Assembly (NCBI GenBank): GCA_028290545.1
Contig: JAQGJP010000020.1
Coordinates: 1-64,000, forward strand
Direction: 5' to 3'
Source: Rhizobium sp.
Lineage (GTDB): Bacteria; Pseudomonadota; Alphaproteobacteria; Rhizobiales; Rhizobiaceae
DNA length: 64,000 bases
Shown here: piece by piece, positions 52,526 through 63,993 of the stretch
Layout: every line of letters starts with the position of its first letter
Position numbering within the stretch: the first letter of the stretch is position 1
The notes under the pieces: model-generated
Seen by the model: the letters and a program-made list of their open reading frames with translations, nothing else
The model's database searches: none
What the model was told of the DNA's origin: nothing
Translations under genes and position numbers: made by a program

Positions 52526-53335
52526 ATGCACGAGAAAGAACGCCATAGGATCATTGTATCCGCGATTCAGGAAAAGCCGGTGGTGACCGTTCCCGAACTC
52601 GTGGAATTGACCGGCAGTTCGGAAGCGACGATCCGGCGCGATATCGCCGCCCTGCATGTCCAGAAGAAATTACGCCGGGTGCGCGGCGGCGCCGAAGCGC
52701 TGCATCCGCCGCAGTTCGTCGGCCTTGCCGGCCGTCCGTTTTCCGTCAATGAAACGATCAACAGCCGCCAGAAGCAATCAATTGCCCGCGAAGCCGTGGC
52801 GCTTTGCGAGGATGGCGACGCGATCATCGTCAATGGCGGCACGACGACGTTCCAGATGGTGCATTTCCTGACCAATCGCCGCCTGCAGGTATTCACCAAT
52901 TCGTTTCCGATCGCCGAGCACCTGCTCAAGCATTCCAAGAACACGGTGATGCTGTCGGGCGGCGTGATCTATCGCGAGCAGAACATCATTCTCTCGCCAT
53001 TCGAGAACGACGTGACGCGCAATTTCTTTGCGCAACGGATGTTCATGGGTGCGCAGGGGCTCGGTCCGCTCGGGCTGATGGAGGCCGATCCGCTGCTGAT
53101 CCAGGCCGAACAAAAGCTCATCGACCAGGCCGACGACCTGATCGTGCTGGTCGATTCTTCGAAATTCAGCAAGCGCTCCAGCCTCATTCTCTGCGGGCTG
53201 AAGCGCATCGCCACCGTGATTACCGATTCCGGCATCGAGGACAGACACGCCGCGATGCTTGAAAATGCCGGGGTCAGGCTCATCGTTGCCGGACCACAGG
53301 ACATGAAGACCGAGAAAATATCCGCATCATCCTAA
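52526..53335 (+). CDS. rhaR: DeoR-type rhamnose regulator
   Basis: This 269-residue protein has an N-terminal DeoR winged helix (VPELVELTGSSEATIRRDIAALH) and a SIS-like sensor (DAIIVNGGTTTFQMVHFL). Its place at the head of the transport operon and divergent to rhaDI matches the repressor RhaR of Rhizobium leguminosarum. The start at 52526 has GGGAGAG upstream; a longer frame begins inside the operator. The effector is probably a rhamnose metabolite. Confidence 0.92.
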   Translation: MHEKERHRIIVSAIQEKPVVTVPELVELTGSSEATIRRDIAALHVQKKLRRVRGGAEALHPPQFVGLAGRPFSVNETINSRQKQSIAREAVALCEDGDAIIVNGGTTTFQMVHFLTNRRLQVFTNSFPIAEHLLKHSKNTVMLSGGVIYREQNIILSPFENDVTRNFFAQRMFMGAQGLGPLGLMEADPLLIQAEQKLIDQADDLIVLVDSSKFSKRSSLILCGLKRIATVITDSGIEDRHAAMLENAGVRLIVAGPQDMKTEKISASS

Positions 53336-53382
53336 GGAGGGGATGCTGCGGATCAGGATTCTGACACCCAAGGGAGGAACAC

Positions 53383-54375
53383 ATGGGTATTCTGAAGAAA
53401 CTGCTCATCACTGCCGCGATTTCGACCGCGCTGATCGCCAATGTCGCATATGCGGAAAACAAGAAGATCGCCATCGTCGTCAAGGCGCTCGGCATCGGCT
53501 TTTTCGACGCCGCCAACAAGGGCGCCCAGGAAGCGGCCAAGGAACTCGGCGACGTCGATATCATCTATACCGGCCCGACCGACACCACGGCCGAAGGCCA
53601 GATCGAAGTCATCAACTCGCTGATCGCCCAGAAGGTCGATGCGATCGCCATTTCCGCCAACGACCGCGACGCGCTGGTACCGGCGCTGAAAAAGGCCATG
53701 GATCGCGGCATCACCGTGATTTCCTGGGATTCGGGCGTGGCGCCCGAAGGCAGGATGATGCATCTCAACCCTTCGTCCAACGCGCTGATCGGCAATATGT
53801 GCGTCAAGATGGCGGCCGACAACCTGCCTGAAGGCGGCGATGTCGCCATCCTGTCGGCCACTGCGACCGCCACGAACCAGAACACCTGGATCGAGGAAAT
53901 GAAGAAGGTTCTGCCCAACTACAAGGGCATCAACATCGTCACCACAGTCTATGGCGATGACAAGACCGACAAGTCCTATACGGAAACGCAAGGCCTGATC
54001 AAAGCCTATCCGAATCTCAAGGCGATCATCGCTCCGACCTCGGTCGGCGTCGTGGCAGCCGCGCAGGCTGTTGAAGATGCCGGCATGGTCGGCAAGATCA
54101 ACGTCACAGGCCTCGGCCTTCCCTCGGAAATGGCGGGCCATGTGAAGGCCGGCTCTTCCAAGTCCTTCGCGATCTGGAACCCGATCGACCTCGGCTATTC
54201 CGCCACCATGATCGCCTATAACCTGATGACCGGCAAAGCCAAGGCCGGCCCCGGCGCGGAAATCCCGATGGGCCGCATGGGCAAGGTCAAGCTCGACGAC
54301 AACAGCGAAGGCGCGATGGCCGATCCATTCGTCTACGACGCCAAGAATGTCGAGGAATTCGCCAAGATCTTCTGA
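53383..54375 (+). CDS. rhaS: Rhamnose ABC transporter, periplasmic binding protein
   Basis: This 330-residue sugar-binding protein of the Peripla_BP_4 group has a signal peptide (LLITAAISTALIANVAYA, cleavage near residue 24) and the type I binding fold beginning KKIAIVVKALGIGFFDAANKG. Identity as RhaS comes from order with rhaTPQK. GGGAGG precedes the ATG. A stable hairpin lies just past the stop. Confidence 0.93.
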   Translation: MGILKKLLITAAISTALIANVAYAENKKIAIVVKALGIGFFDAANKGAQEAAKELGDVDIIYTGPTDTTAEGQIEVINSLIAQKVDAIAISANDRDALVPALKKAMDRGITVISWDSGVAPEGRMMHLNPSSNALIGNMCVKMAADNLPEGGDVAILSATATATNQNTWIEEMKKVLPNYKGINIVTTVYGDDKTDKSYTETQGLIKAYPNLKAIIAPTSVGVVAAAQAVEDAGMVGKINVTGLGLPSEMAGHVKAGSSKSFAIWNPIDLGYSATMIAYNLMTGKAKAGPGAEIPMGRMGKVKLDDNSEGAMADPFVYDAKNVEEFAKIF

Positions 54376-54390
54376 TTGTTGAACACCAAG

Positions 54391-54417
54391 GCCCGATCTC
54401 TTGTTGGGAGGTCGGGC
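54391..54417 (+). terminator. Intercistronic hairpin between rhaS and rhaT
   Basis: GCCCGATCTC (54391-54400) pairs with GAGGTCGGGC (54408-54417), one G-U, around 7 bases and lies 15 bases past the rhaS stop. No T-run follows. Such hairpins protect the binding-protein message from 3' decay and raise its level over the permeases. Confidence 0.6.
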
Positions 54418-54441
54418 ACTTCTGCGATTGGCGAGGAGGCT

Positions 54442-54457
54442 GCTGCAACGTTGCAGC
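54442..54457. repeat. 16-bp perfect palindrome before rhaT
   Basis: GCTGCAACGTTGCAGC is self-complementary without spacer, located 57 bases upstream of rhaT. It could be an operator or form a short cruciform; nothing further supports either. Confidence 0.35.
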
Positions 54458-54513
54458 TCCAGCTACCGCCGGTATCATTCAACGCTCATTAGCGGAAGAA
54501 GCAAGACGACACC

Positions 54514-56027
<1,514 letters not shown>

Positions 56028-56031
<4 letters not shown>

Positions 56032-57008
56032 AGACATTGTTCAAACACCGCGAGATCCAGCTGCTGGCGGCAATCGTCGTGCTGACGCTGATGATCGCGG
56101 TTCGCTTTCCTGTGTTCATCGAGCCCTCGAGCCTCGGCAATGTCTATAGCGACACGTCGATCCTGATCATCCTCGCCCTCGGCCAGATGGCCGTGATCCT
56201 CACCCGCTGCGTCGATCTGTCGACCGCCGCCGTGCTGGCGCTCTGCGGCATGATCGCCGCCATGCTCAACAATATGTATCCGGATATTCCGGTCCTGCTG
56301 CTGGTGCTGGTCGCGATCGTTTTTGGTGCGGTGCTCGGCGCGATCAACGGCCTGCTGGTCTGGAAGCTCGACATGCCACCGATCGTCGTCACGCTCGGCA
56401 CAATGACCGTGTTTCGCGGCGTCATCTTCCTGCTGACCAATGGCAAATGGATCAATGCGCATGAAATGAGCGACAGCTTCAAGGCGGTGCCCCGCGATTC
56501 GCTGGCGGGCATTCCGGTGCTCAGCTGGGCGTCGATCGTGGTGATCGTGATCATGTTCGTCGTCATCGGACGCACGGCGCTCGGCCGCTCGTTCTTCGCG
56601 GTCGGCGGCAATGCCAATGCGGCCGTCTATGCCGGCATCGACCCTGGCCGGACGCGCTTCATCGCATTTACCATATCAGGCGCGCTGTCGGGACTTGCCG
56701 GCTATCTGTGGATCTCGCGCTATGCAGTCGCTTATGTCGACATCGCGCTTGGCTTCGAACTCGATGTGGTTGCCGCCTGCGTGATCGGCGGCGTGTCGAT
56801 CGCCGGCGGTATCGGCTCGGTACCGGGCGCAGTGCTCGGCGCGTTGTTCCTCGGCATTATCAAGAATGCCCTGCCGGTCATCAATGTTTCGCCCTTCTGG
56901 CAGCTCGCGATATCAGGAACGGTGATTATCATCGCCGTCGCCTTCAATGCCCGCGCCGAGCGCAAGAAGGGTCGCATTATCCTGAAGAAAGCCGAGGTGA
57001 CGGCATGA
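56028..57008 (+). CDS. rhaP: Rhamnose ABC transporter, permease
   Basis: This 326-residue CUT2 permease has about ten membrane segments and the conserved loop NGLLVWKLDMPPIVVTLGTM, with VGGNANAAVYAGID in the second half. The start at 56028 is coupled to rhaT by overlap; a long open frame upstream is a shadow of rhaT. The stop overlaps rhaQ start. Confidence 0.93.
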
Positions 57009-58006
57009 CAACGGCACAGGTCCGCAATGTTCCGGATCGCCTCAAGAGCCGGGGCGAGCGCGTCTTCAAGAGCTGGGAAAGCCTGCTGTTTGCGGTGATG
57101 GTGGCGATTTTCATCGTCAACTGCTTCGCCTCGCCCTATTTCCTCGATCCGTGGAACCTCTCAGACGCCACCTTCAATTTCACCGAAAAGGCGCTGGTGG
57201 CACTGGCCTTGGCACTGGTGATCATCTCGGGCGAGATCGATCTGTCTGTCGCCGCCATCATCGCGCTGTCATCGACGCTGATGGGCACCGCCTTGAAGAT
57301 GGGGGCCGGACCAACCGAACTCGTGGCGATCGGGCTGATCACTGGGGCGCTCTGCGGCGCGGTTAACGGCTGGCTGGTCACCGGGCTCGGACTGCCGTCG
57401 ATCGTCGTCACCATCGGCACGATGAGCCTGTTCCGCGGCCTGTCCTTCATTATCCTGGGCGACAAGGCCTATACCGGCTACCCCGCCGAATTCTCCTGGT
57501 TCGGCCAGGGCTATGTCTGGTGGGTGTTATCGTTCGAACTCGTGCTGTTCGTGGTGATGGCGATCCTGTTCCACATCCTGTTGCATCGAACGAGCTTCGG
57601 CCGATTGGTTTTCGCCATCGGCAACAACCAGACCGCGGCGCTGTTTTCCGGCGTCAAGGTCGCGCGGGTGAAGTTCATCCTGTTCGTGCTGACGGGTCTG
57701 ATGGCCGGCGTTGCCGCCGTCTGCCTGACTTCCCGGCTCGGCTCGACGCGCCCATCGATCGCCACTGGACTGGAACTGGAGGCCATCACCATGGTCGTGC
57801 TCGGCGGCATCAACATCAATGGCGGCTCGGGCAGCATCCTGGGCGTCGTGCTCGCCGCACTGATCATGGGTCTGGTGACCTTCGGCCTCGGCCTGCTCAA
57901 TGTGCCCGGCATCGTCATGTCGATCTTTATCGGCCTGCTGCTGATACTGGTGATTGCAATCCCCGTCATTCTCGGGAAAATCGGCCGCAGAAGAAAAGCG
58001 GCCTGA
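57005..58006 (+). CDS. rhaQ: Rhamnose ABC transporter, permease
   Basis: This 333-residue second CUT2 permease is homologous to RhaP (LVIISGEIDLSVAAIIALSS, GWLVTGLGLPSIVVTIGTM, AIGNNQTAALFSGVKV). It is coupled to rhaP by ATGA overlap. In R. leguminosarum the next gene is rhaU, which is absent here: rhaK follows after 12 to 27 bases. Confidence 0.93.
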   Translation: MTTAQVRNVPDRLKSRGERVFKSWESLLFAVMVAIFIVNCFASPYFLDPWNLSDATFNFTEKALVALALALVIISGEIDLSVAAIIALSSTLMGTALKMGAGPTELVAIGLITGALCGAVNGWLVTGLGLPSIVVTIGTMSLFRGLSFIILGDKAYTGYPAEFSWFGQGYVWWVLSFELVLFVVMAILFHILLHRTSFGRLVFAIGNNQTAALFSGVKVARVKFILFVLTGLMAGVAAVCLTSRLGSTRPSIATGLELEAITMVVLGGININGGSGSILGVVLAALIMGLVTFGLGLLNVPGIVMSIFIGLLLILVIAIPVILGKIGRRRKAA

Positions 58007-58033
58007 TCGTAAAGGCGGATGACGGGAGTGAGC

Positions 58034-59416
58034 ATGCGGGAATTCCGGAATATTGCCGTGATCGATGTCGGCAAGACCAATGCCAAGGTCACGCGCTTCG
58101 ATATGCGCAACGGACGCGAGTCCGACGTGTTCACCTGCCCGAACGATGTCATCCGCACCGGCCTGTACCCGCACCACGACATCGAGCGCATGTGGGCGTT
58201 CATGCTGGAATCGCTCGGCAGAATCCAGGCGGCGACGCCGATCGACGCGATCGCCATCACCGCGCATGGCGCGTCGATCACACTGGTCGATGCCGATGGC
58301 GAACTGGCAATGCCGATGCTCGATTATGAGCATGACGGGCCGGACAGCCTCGCCGTGGAATATGATGCGATCCGGCCGCCGTTCTCCGAGACCGGCACGC
58401 CCAGGCTGGTGGCCGGGCTGAATGTCGGCGCGCAGCTCTACTGGCAGATGAAGACCTTTCCGACCGAGTTTGCCCGCGTCGTCTCGATCGTCCCCTATCC
58501 GCAGTTCTGGTCGATGCGCCTGACCGGTGTGCGCGCCACCGAGATGACATCGGTCGGCGCCCATACCGATCTCTGGAATCCCTGGAAACGCGATTTCTCG
58601 ACGCTGACGGACAGGATGGGCTGGCGGAGACTGATGCCGCCGATGAGCAGCGCTTTTGATATCCTCGGCACGATCAAACCGGAGATCGCTGCCGCGACCG
58701 GCCTTTCGCCGGAAACGCCCGTCTTCAGCGGACTGCATGATTCCAACGCCTCGCTGCTCACGCATCTGAAATCGCGGCCTGCGCCGTTCTCGGTCGTTTC
58801 GACCGGCACCTGGGTCATCTGCTTTTCGGTCGGCGGCAAAAAGATAGCGCTGGACGAGGCGCGCGACACGCTGGTCAACGTCAATGCCTATGGCGAGCCC
58901 GTCCCCTCGTCGCGCTTCATGGGCGGCCGTGCGTTCTCGCTGCTGAAGGCCGATGGCAAGGCCGGGATCACTCAGGCCGACCGGGACCGGGTGTTGGGCG
59001 AGGGCATCATGCTGCTGCCGTCTATCCCCGAGGATTCCGGCCCCTTCACCCATCGCAAGGGCGGCTGGACCGGCAACGTCGATTCCCTGACGCCGGGCGG
59101 TTATCTGTTCGCCGTGTCGCTTTATCTTGGCATGATGAGCGCGACCTCGCTGGAACTGATCGGCGCCGATGGCCCGGTGATCGTCGAAGGACCGTTTGCA
59201 CAGAACCGCACCTTTCTCGAGACTCTCCGGGTCATGACCGGCCGGGATATCGTCACCGGCGGCGCTGGCCTGACCGGCACGAGTTCGGGCGCCGCTTGCG
59301 TGGCGCTCGGCCGCGACGCCACGATCGAAACCGGCGCGGACATCGTGGCCCTCGCTCCCGACCCGGGTCTCGGCGGCTACATCGCCAGATGGCGGCAGGC
59401 GATCGCTGCAACATAG
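58034..59416 (+). CDS. rhaK: Rhamnulokinase-like sugar kinase (FGGY)
   Basis: This 460-residue FGGY kinase has the N-terminal ATP/Mg motif NIAVIDVGKTNAKVTRFD and C-terminal adenosine motif GGAGLTGTSSGAACVALG. In rhizobia RhaK is needed for rhamnose uptake as well as phosphorylation. The ATG at 58034 has GGGAG upstream; an ATG at 58019 also has an AAAGG site and would add five residues. It ends the rhaRSTPQ-K run. Confidence 0.92.
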   Translation: MREFRNIAVIDVGKTNAKVTRFDMRNGRESDVFTCPNDVIRTGLYPHHDIERMWAFMLESLGRIQAATPIDAIAITAHGASITLVDADGELAMPMLDYEHDGPDSLAVEYDAIRPPFSETGTPRLVAGLNVGAQLYWQMKTFPTEFARVVSIVPYPQFWSMRLTGVRATEMTSVGAHTDLWNPWKRDFSTLTDRMGWRRLMPPMSSAFDILGTIKPEIAAATGLSPETPVFSGLHDSNASLLTHLKSRPAPFSVVSTGTWVICFSVGGKKIALDEARDTLVNVNAYGEPVPSSRFMGGRAFSLLKADGKAGITQADRDRVLGEGIMLLPSIPEDSGPFTHRKGGWTGNVDSLTPGGYLFAVSLYLGMMSATSLELIGADGPVIVEGPFAQNRTFLETLRVMTGRDIVTGGAGLTGTSSGAACVALGRDATIETGADIVALAPDPGLGGYIARWRQAIAAT

Positions 59417-59440
59417 TTTATTTTGCTAAAACATCCTTGG

Positions 59441-59455
59441 TTAATGCTCATTTAA
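59441..59455 (+). promoter_or_regulatory. CtrA-type binding site upstream of ftsK
   Basis: TTAA-TGCTCAT-TTAA is an exact TTAA-N7-TTAA match to the consensus of the alphaproteobacterial cell-cycle regulator CtrA, flanked as GGTTAA...TTAACC. It lies 83 bases upstream of the preferred ftsK start. Control of ftsK by CtrA is inference. Confidence 0.6.
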
Positions 59456-59537
59456 CCCCTCGCCGATATTCTTGGATCAACCTGGCCGCTTTATCCTTTT
59501 CGCGGCCATGCATCCATTCGAGTGGCGGGCGAGATTT

Positions 59538-62288
59538 ATGGCGAGAAGCATTCCGGCGGATTACGAGAGCCGAACCATACGCTTCACATTGACATCATTT
59601 CTGTGGCGGCAAGCCAAGGTCATGGCGGGCCTGGCGCTGCTTGGCACGCTGGCGCTGTCGATCGCGGCTCTTTCCACCTGGAACGTGCTGGATCCCAGCT
59701 ATTCCAATGCCACCTCGCGTGCCCCCTCCAATATTCTGGGCACCGGCGGCGCCTATTTCGCCGATGTGATGATGCAATTCTTCGGCCTCGGCGCCGTGGT
59801 CGCACTGCTGCCGGTGTTCGCCTGGTCGCTGATGATGATCTTCAACGTACCGGTCTATCGGCTGGTCAAGCGTGCCAGTGCCTGGTTCGGCGGCTCGGTG
59901 CTCGCCGCGGCGGCGCTTTCCTGCTTTCAGCCGCCGGCAACCTGGCCGATTCCCAACGGCCTCGGTGGCGTGTTCGGCGATCTGATCCTCAAATTTCCGG
60001 CGCTGTTCATCGGTCATTATCCGCAAGGCGTCACGGCCATCATCATCGGCACGATTTGCGCTGTGCCGGCGCTCGGCCTTCTGGCTTTCTCCGCGAACCT
60101 GATCGTCACAGCCGAACCGGAATTCATCGAGAAGCCGACCGAGGGGCCGGCCATGCCGATGCGCAAGGCCCGGCCGGAACCGGTTGAGACATTCGATGAC
60201 GACGAACGCGAATCGCCCTTCGCCTATATCCAGGGCTATGCCGCGCATTACTGGTATTCGGCCCAGGCACGCCTGCGCCGCCTGACCGGCCAGCCGGCAA
60301 GGAAACCCGCGCGCCGCGAGATCGAACAGCCCTACGACCTCAACGACGAGGAATTCGGCCTGATGCCGGCCTCCGCTGCTGACAGCCGCGGCAACGGCCG
60401 CGCCGAACCGTCGTTGTTTGCCGATGAGCCCCGGCAGCCGATGTCGGCGCTTCGCAGAATCATCTCCGCGCCGCACATGGACCCGGACATGGACGGTGCC
60501 GATGACGACGAGTCGCCGCTCGAACTCGACCGGCATCGCCCGTCCGGCATCCTGCCGGATGAGAACGAGGACGACGATCTCGATGATTGGCAGGTGAAGC
60601 CGGAAGCGCGCGCGCCACAGCGCGTTGCCCCGCGCGCCGGAGCCCCGGTGCAAACGGCAGCGAAGCCGGTTCAGCAGCCTTCGATCGCTGCCGGGGTTGC
60701 CCGGCCGAGGATCGCGCAGGCCACCGAGCGCCTGGCCCCGGCATCTGTGCGGGATGGCTTCGACCTGCCGCCGCTGGGATTGCTCGCCGAGCCCAAGAAC
60801 ATCGTCAAGGATGCCAGCCTTTCCAACGATGCGCTGGAGCAGAATGCCCGTATCCTCGAAGGCGTGCTCGACGATTTCGGCGTCAAGGGCAATATCATCC
60901 ATGTCCGCCCCGGCCCGGTCGTGACGCTTTACGAACTCGAACCCGCGCCCGGCATCAAGTCTTCGCGCGTGATCGGCCTTGCCGACGATATCGCCCGCTC
61001 CATGAGTGCGATCGCCGCCCGCGTCGCCGTGGTTCCGGGCCGCAATGCGATCGGCATCGAACTGCCGAACAAGGTGCGTGAAATGGTGTTCCTGCGCGAA
61101 ATGTTCGCGGCAAAGGATTTCGACACGTCCAAGGCAAAACTGGCCGTCGCGCTCGGCAAGACGATCGGCGGCGAACCGGTGATCGCCGACCTCGCCAAGA
61201 TGCCGCATCTGCTCGTTGCCGGCACCACCGGCTCGGGTAAATCGGTGGCCATCAACACGATGATCCTGTCGCTGCTCTACCGGTTGACGCCGGAACAGTG
61301 CCGGCTGATCATGATTGACCCGAAAATGCTCGAGCTCTCGGTCTATGACGGCATTCCGCACCTGCTGTCGCCCGTCGTCACCGACCCGAAAAAGGCGGTC
61401 GTGGCGCTCAAATGGACTGTCCGTGAGATGGAAGAGCGCTACAAGAAGATGTCGAAGATCGGCGTCCGCAACATCGATGGCTTCAACGCCCGCGTTTCAC
61501 AGGCGCTTGAAAAGGGCGAGGCGATTTCGCGGACCGTGCAGACCGGCTTCGACCGGCAGACGGGCGAGGCGATCTACGAGAGCGAGGAATTCGATCTCCA
61601 GCCGATTCCCTATATTGTCGTGATCATCGACGAAATGGCCGACCTGATGATGGTGGCGGGCAAGGACATCGAAGGCGCCGTGCAGCGGTTGGCGCAGATG
61701 GCGCGTGCAGCCGGCATTCATGTGGTCATGGCGACCCAGCGCCCCTCCGTCGATGTCATCACCGGCACGATCAAGGCGAACTTCCCGACCCGTATCTCCT
61801 TCCAGGTGACGTCGAAGATCGACAGCCGCACGATCCTCGGCGAGCAGGGTGCCGAACAGCTGCTCGGCATGGGCGACATGCTCTACATGGCTGGCGGCGG
61901 GCGCATCCAGCGCGTCCACGGCCCGTTCGTCTCCGACCTCGAAGTCGAGGATGTCGTGGCCTACCTCAAGACGCAGGGCTCGCCGCAATATCTCGATGCC
62001 ATCACCGCCGATGACGAGGACGACGATGGCGACGGCGAGCGCGGCGGCGGTCCCGCCGGCACATCCAACCTCGCAGACTCCGAAGACCCTTACGACCAGG
62101 CGGTCGCCATCGTCCTGCGGGATGGCAAGGCGTCAACATCCTATATCCAGCGTCGCCTCGGTATCGGCTACAACCGTGCTGCCTCGATCATCGAGCGGAT
62201 GGAGAAGGAAGGCATTGTCGGTGCGGCAAACCATGCCGGCAAACGCGAAATTCTCGTGCCGACCGAAGAGGATATACTGGCCCGCTGA
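59538..62288 (+). CDS. ftsK: DNA translocase FtsK
   Basis: This roughly 916-residue septal DNA pump has an N-terminal domain with four membrane helices (from about residue 25), a long low-complexity linker (about 200-450, rich in Asp/Glu and Pro/Arg), and the C-terminal motor with Walker [17 protein letters not shown] and Walker [13 protein letters not shown]. The gamma DNA-reading domain is at the end ([20 protein letters not shown]). Earlier in-frame starts at 59472 (TTG) and 59508 (ATG) exist; 59538 follows a GCGGGCGAG stretch. It is followed by lolA and xth. Confidence 0.95.
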   Translation: MARSIPADYESRTIRFTLTSFLWRQAKVMAGLALLGTLALSIAALSTWNVLDPSYSNATSRAPSNILGTGGAYFADVMMQFFGLGAVVALLPVFAWSLMMIFNVPVYRLVKRASAWFGGSVLAAAALSCFQPPATWPIPNGLGGVFGDLILKFPALFIGHYPQGVTAIIIGTICAVPALGLLAFSANLIVTAEPEFIEKPTEGPAMPMRKARPEPVETFDDDERESPFAYIQGYAAHYWYSAQARLRRLTGQPARKPARREIEQPYDLNDEEFGLMPASAADSRGNGRAEPSLFADEPRQPMSALRRIISAPHMDPDMDGADDDESPLELDRHRPSGILPDENEDDDLDDWQVKPEARAPQRVAPRAGAPVQTAAKPVQQPSIAAGVARPRIAQATERLAPASVRDGFDLPPLGLLAEPKNIVKDASLSNDALEQNARILEGVLDDFGVKGNIIHVRPGPVVTLYELEPAPGIKSSRVIGLADDIARSMSAIAARVAVVPGRNAIGIELPNKVREMVFLREMFAAKDFDTSKAKLAVALGKTIGGEPVIADLAKMPHLLVAGTTGSGKSVAINTMILSLLYRLTPEQCRLIMIDPKMLELSVYDGIPHLLSPVVTDPKKAVVALKWTVREMEERYKKMSKIGVRNIDGFNARVSQALEKGEAISRTVQTGFDRQTGEAIYESEEFDLQPIPYIVVIIDEMADLMMVAGKDIEGAVQRLAQMARAAGIHVVMATQRPSVDVITGTIKANFPTRISFQVTSKIDSRTILGEQGAEQLLGMGDMLYMAGGGRIQRVHGPFVSDLEVEDVVAYLKTQGSPQYLDAITADDEDDDGDGERGGGPAGTSNLADSEDPYDQAVAIVLRDGKASTSYIQRRLGIGYNRAASIIERMEKEGIVGAANHAGKREILVPTEEDILAR

Positions 62289-62376
62289 CTTCCAGCGAAC
62301 TATTACAAGCATCAACGGAACGCCTTGAAGGCGCCCTAGTTTCCGTGACTATAAACCGACGGAAAAGGAGACCGGA

Positions 62377-63042
62377 ATGGATCGATTCGAGAGTGAAAAC
62401 CAGAACGGCTTCGGCCTCACGCGCCGCAGCCTGGTCGGCGGCATGGGCGCCGCATTGCTGATGGCGATGCTACCGCTCGATTTCGCACAGTCAGCCGGCA
62501 CCGACATCGCCCAAAAGATTGCCGATCATTTCTCATCGGTTAAGACCATGTCCGGCGAGTTTGTCCAGTTCGGCCCGCGCGGCGAGCAGACGGGCGGCAA
62601 GTTCTTTCTCGAACGCCCCGGCAAGATCCGCTTCAATTACGAGCAGCCCTCACCGATGCGGGTGATCTCCGACGGCAAATCCGTTGTCATCGGCAATCTC
62701 AAGCTCAAGACCTGGGATATCTACCCGCTCTCCAAGACGCCGCTTGCCCTGCTTCTGGGCAACAAGATCGACCTGAAGGGCAAGATGGTCCGCGACGTCA
62801 AGGAGGAAGCCGACCTGATAACGATCAAGCTCGGCGATCGTTCGATATTTGCCGATTCGACCATTACCATGATGTTCGACCCGAAAACCTTCGAGCTTCG
62901 CCAATGGACGATTACCGACAATCAGGGCAAGGATACGTCGGTGATGATCTTCAACGTCCAGACAGGCCTGACCTTCGACGAAAAGGTTTTCAAAGTGCCT
63001 TATGATGCCGTCCACGAGCAAAATTCCGGCAGGCGGCGCTGA
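62377..63042 (+). CDS. lolA: Outer-membrane lipoprotein carrier (LolA family)
   Basis: This 221-residue periplasmic protein has the LolA pattern KIADHFSSVKTMSGEFVQF, GKFFLERPGKIRFNYEQPSP and a beta-rich body. It would shuttle lipoproteins from LolCDE to the outer membrane. The N-terminus has a long n-region with LTRRSLVGGMGAALLMAM, a twin-arginine-like start unusual for LolA. It sits 88 bases after ftsK, the usual rhizobial order. Confidence 0.92.
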   Translation: MDRFESENQNGFGLTRRSLVGGMGAALLMAMLPLDFAQSAGTDIAQKIADHFSSVKTMSGEFVQFGPRGEQTGGKFFLERPGKIRFNYEQPSPMRVISDGKSVVIGNLKLKTWDIYPLSKTPLALLLGNKIDLKGKMVRDVKEEADLITIKLGDRSIFADSTITMMFDPKTFELRQWTITDNQGKDTSVMIFNVQTGLTFDEKVFKVPYDAVHEQNSGRRR

Positions 63043-63152
63043 TTCGTACTTGTGGAGAATTGCCACATCGTCCTGATGTCTTCCGGTTAGCCCTTTCTAA
63101 GCGCGCGGGATAATTGTTAGGGTCCGGCGCACATGAAGCGCCGGAGACTGCC

Positions 63153-63956
63153 ATGCAACTGACCCTCGCCACCTGGAATATCAACTCGGTGCGGCTCAGG
63201 ATGCCGATTGTCGAAAAATTCCTCCTTGCCCATCAGCCGGATGTTCTCTGCCTGCAGGAAACCAAGTGCACCAATGACCAGTTTCCGGCCGAGCCGCTGA
63301 ACGCGCTCGGCTATGTTCATCAGGCGATCAATGGCCAGAAGGGCTATCACGGCGTGGCAATCGTCTCCAAGGTGCCGCTCGAAAGCATCGATCGTCGCGA
63401 TCATGGCAATGTCGGCCATGCGCGTCATGTTTCCGCGACCTTCGTCGCCGGCGCCAAGACCATCCGCCTGCACAATTTTTATGTGCCGGCTGGAGGTGAC
63501 GAACCCAATCGGGAAATCAATCCGAAATTCGCCCACAAGCTCGACTATGTCGAGGAGATGAAGAGCCTGCATTCCGGCGCCGAGCCGGGCATTTCCTCGA
63601 TCCTGGTCGGGGACCTCAACATCGCCCCGCTTGAGCACGATGTCTGGTCCCACAAGCAGTTGCTCAAGATCGTCAGCCACACGCCGGTCGAGACGGATGG
63701 CCTGAAAGAGGTGATCGCGCGCGGCGACTGGCTCGACCTGATGCGCCAGCATGCGCCGGAGCCCGAAAAGCTCTACACCTGGTGGAGCTATCGCGCCGCA
63801 GACTGGGCAGCCGCAGACAAGGGGCGCAGGCTCGACCATGTCTGGTCTTCGCCGGATCTCGGACCGCATTTGTCGTCGATCGAAATCCTGAAGGACGCGC
63901 GCGGCTGGGAAAAGCCTTCGGACCATGTGCCGGTCATTGCCCGGCTGCAGTTCTGA
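63153..63956 (+). CDS. xth: Exodeoxyribonuclease III
   Basis: This 267-residue AP endonuclease/exonuclease repairs abasic sites. Motifs of the exonuclease-endonuclease-phosphatase fold are LATWNINSVRLR, CLQETK (catalytic Glu), LVGDLNIAPLEHDVW, GRRLDHVW and PSDHVPV. The start at 63153 gives the standard MQLTLATWNINS; an open extension to 63114 is not conserved. A hairpin follows the stop. Confidence 0.95.
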   Translation: MQLTLATWNINSVRLRMPIVEKFLLAHQPDVLCLQETKCTNDQFPAEPLNALGYVHQAINGQKGYHGVAIVSKVPLESIDRRDHGNVGHARHVSATFVAGAKTIRLHNFYVPAGGDEPNREINPKFAHKLDYVEEMKSLHSGAEPGISSILVGDLNIAPLEHDVWSHKQLLKIVSHTPVETDGLKEVIARGDWLDLMRQHAPEPEKLYTWWSYRAADWAAADKGRRLDHVWSSPDLGPHLSSIEILKDARGWEKPSDHVPVIARLQF

Positions 63957-63967
63957 TCGCTGAAATG

Positions 63968-63993
63968 AGGAACCCGGCCTTCGCCGGGTTCCT
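63968..63993 (+). terminator. Terminator hairpin of xth
   Basis: AGGAACCCGGC (63968-63978) pairs perfectly with GCCGGGTTCCT (63983-63993) around CTTC. The window ends seven bases later, so a T-run cannot be judged. Confidence 0.65.

Noticed and set aside
59595..61361. 588-codon minus-strand frame over ftsK
   Set aside because: Rich in Arg/Gly/His with no motif; ftsK Walker motifs fix the true strand.
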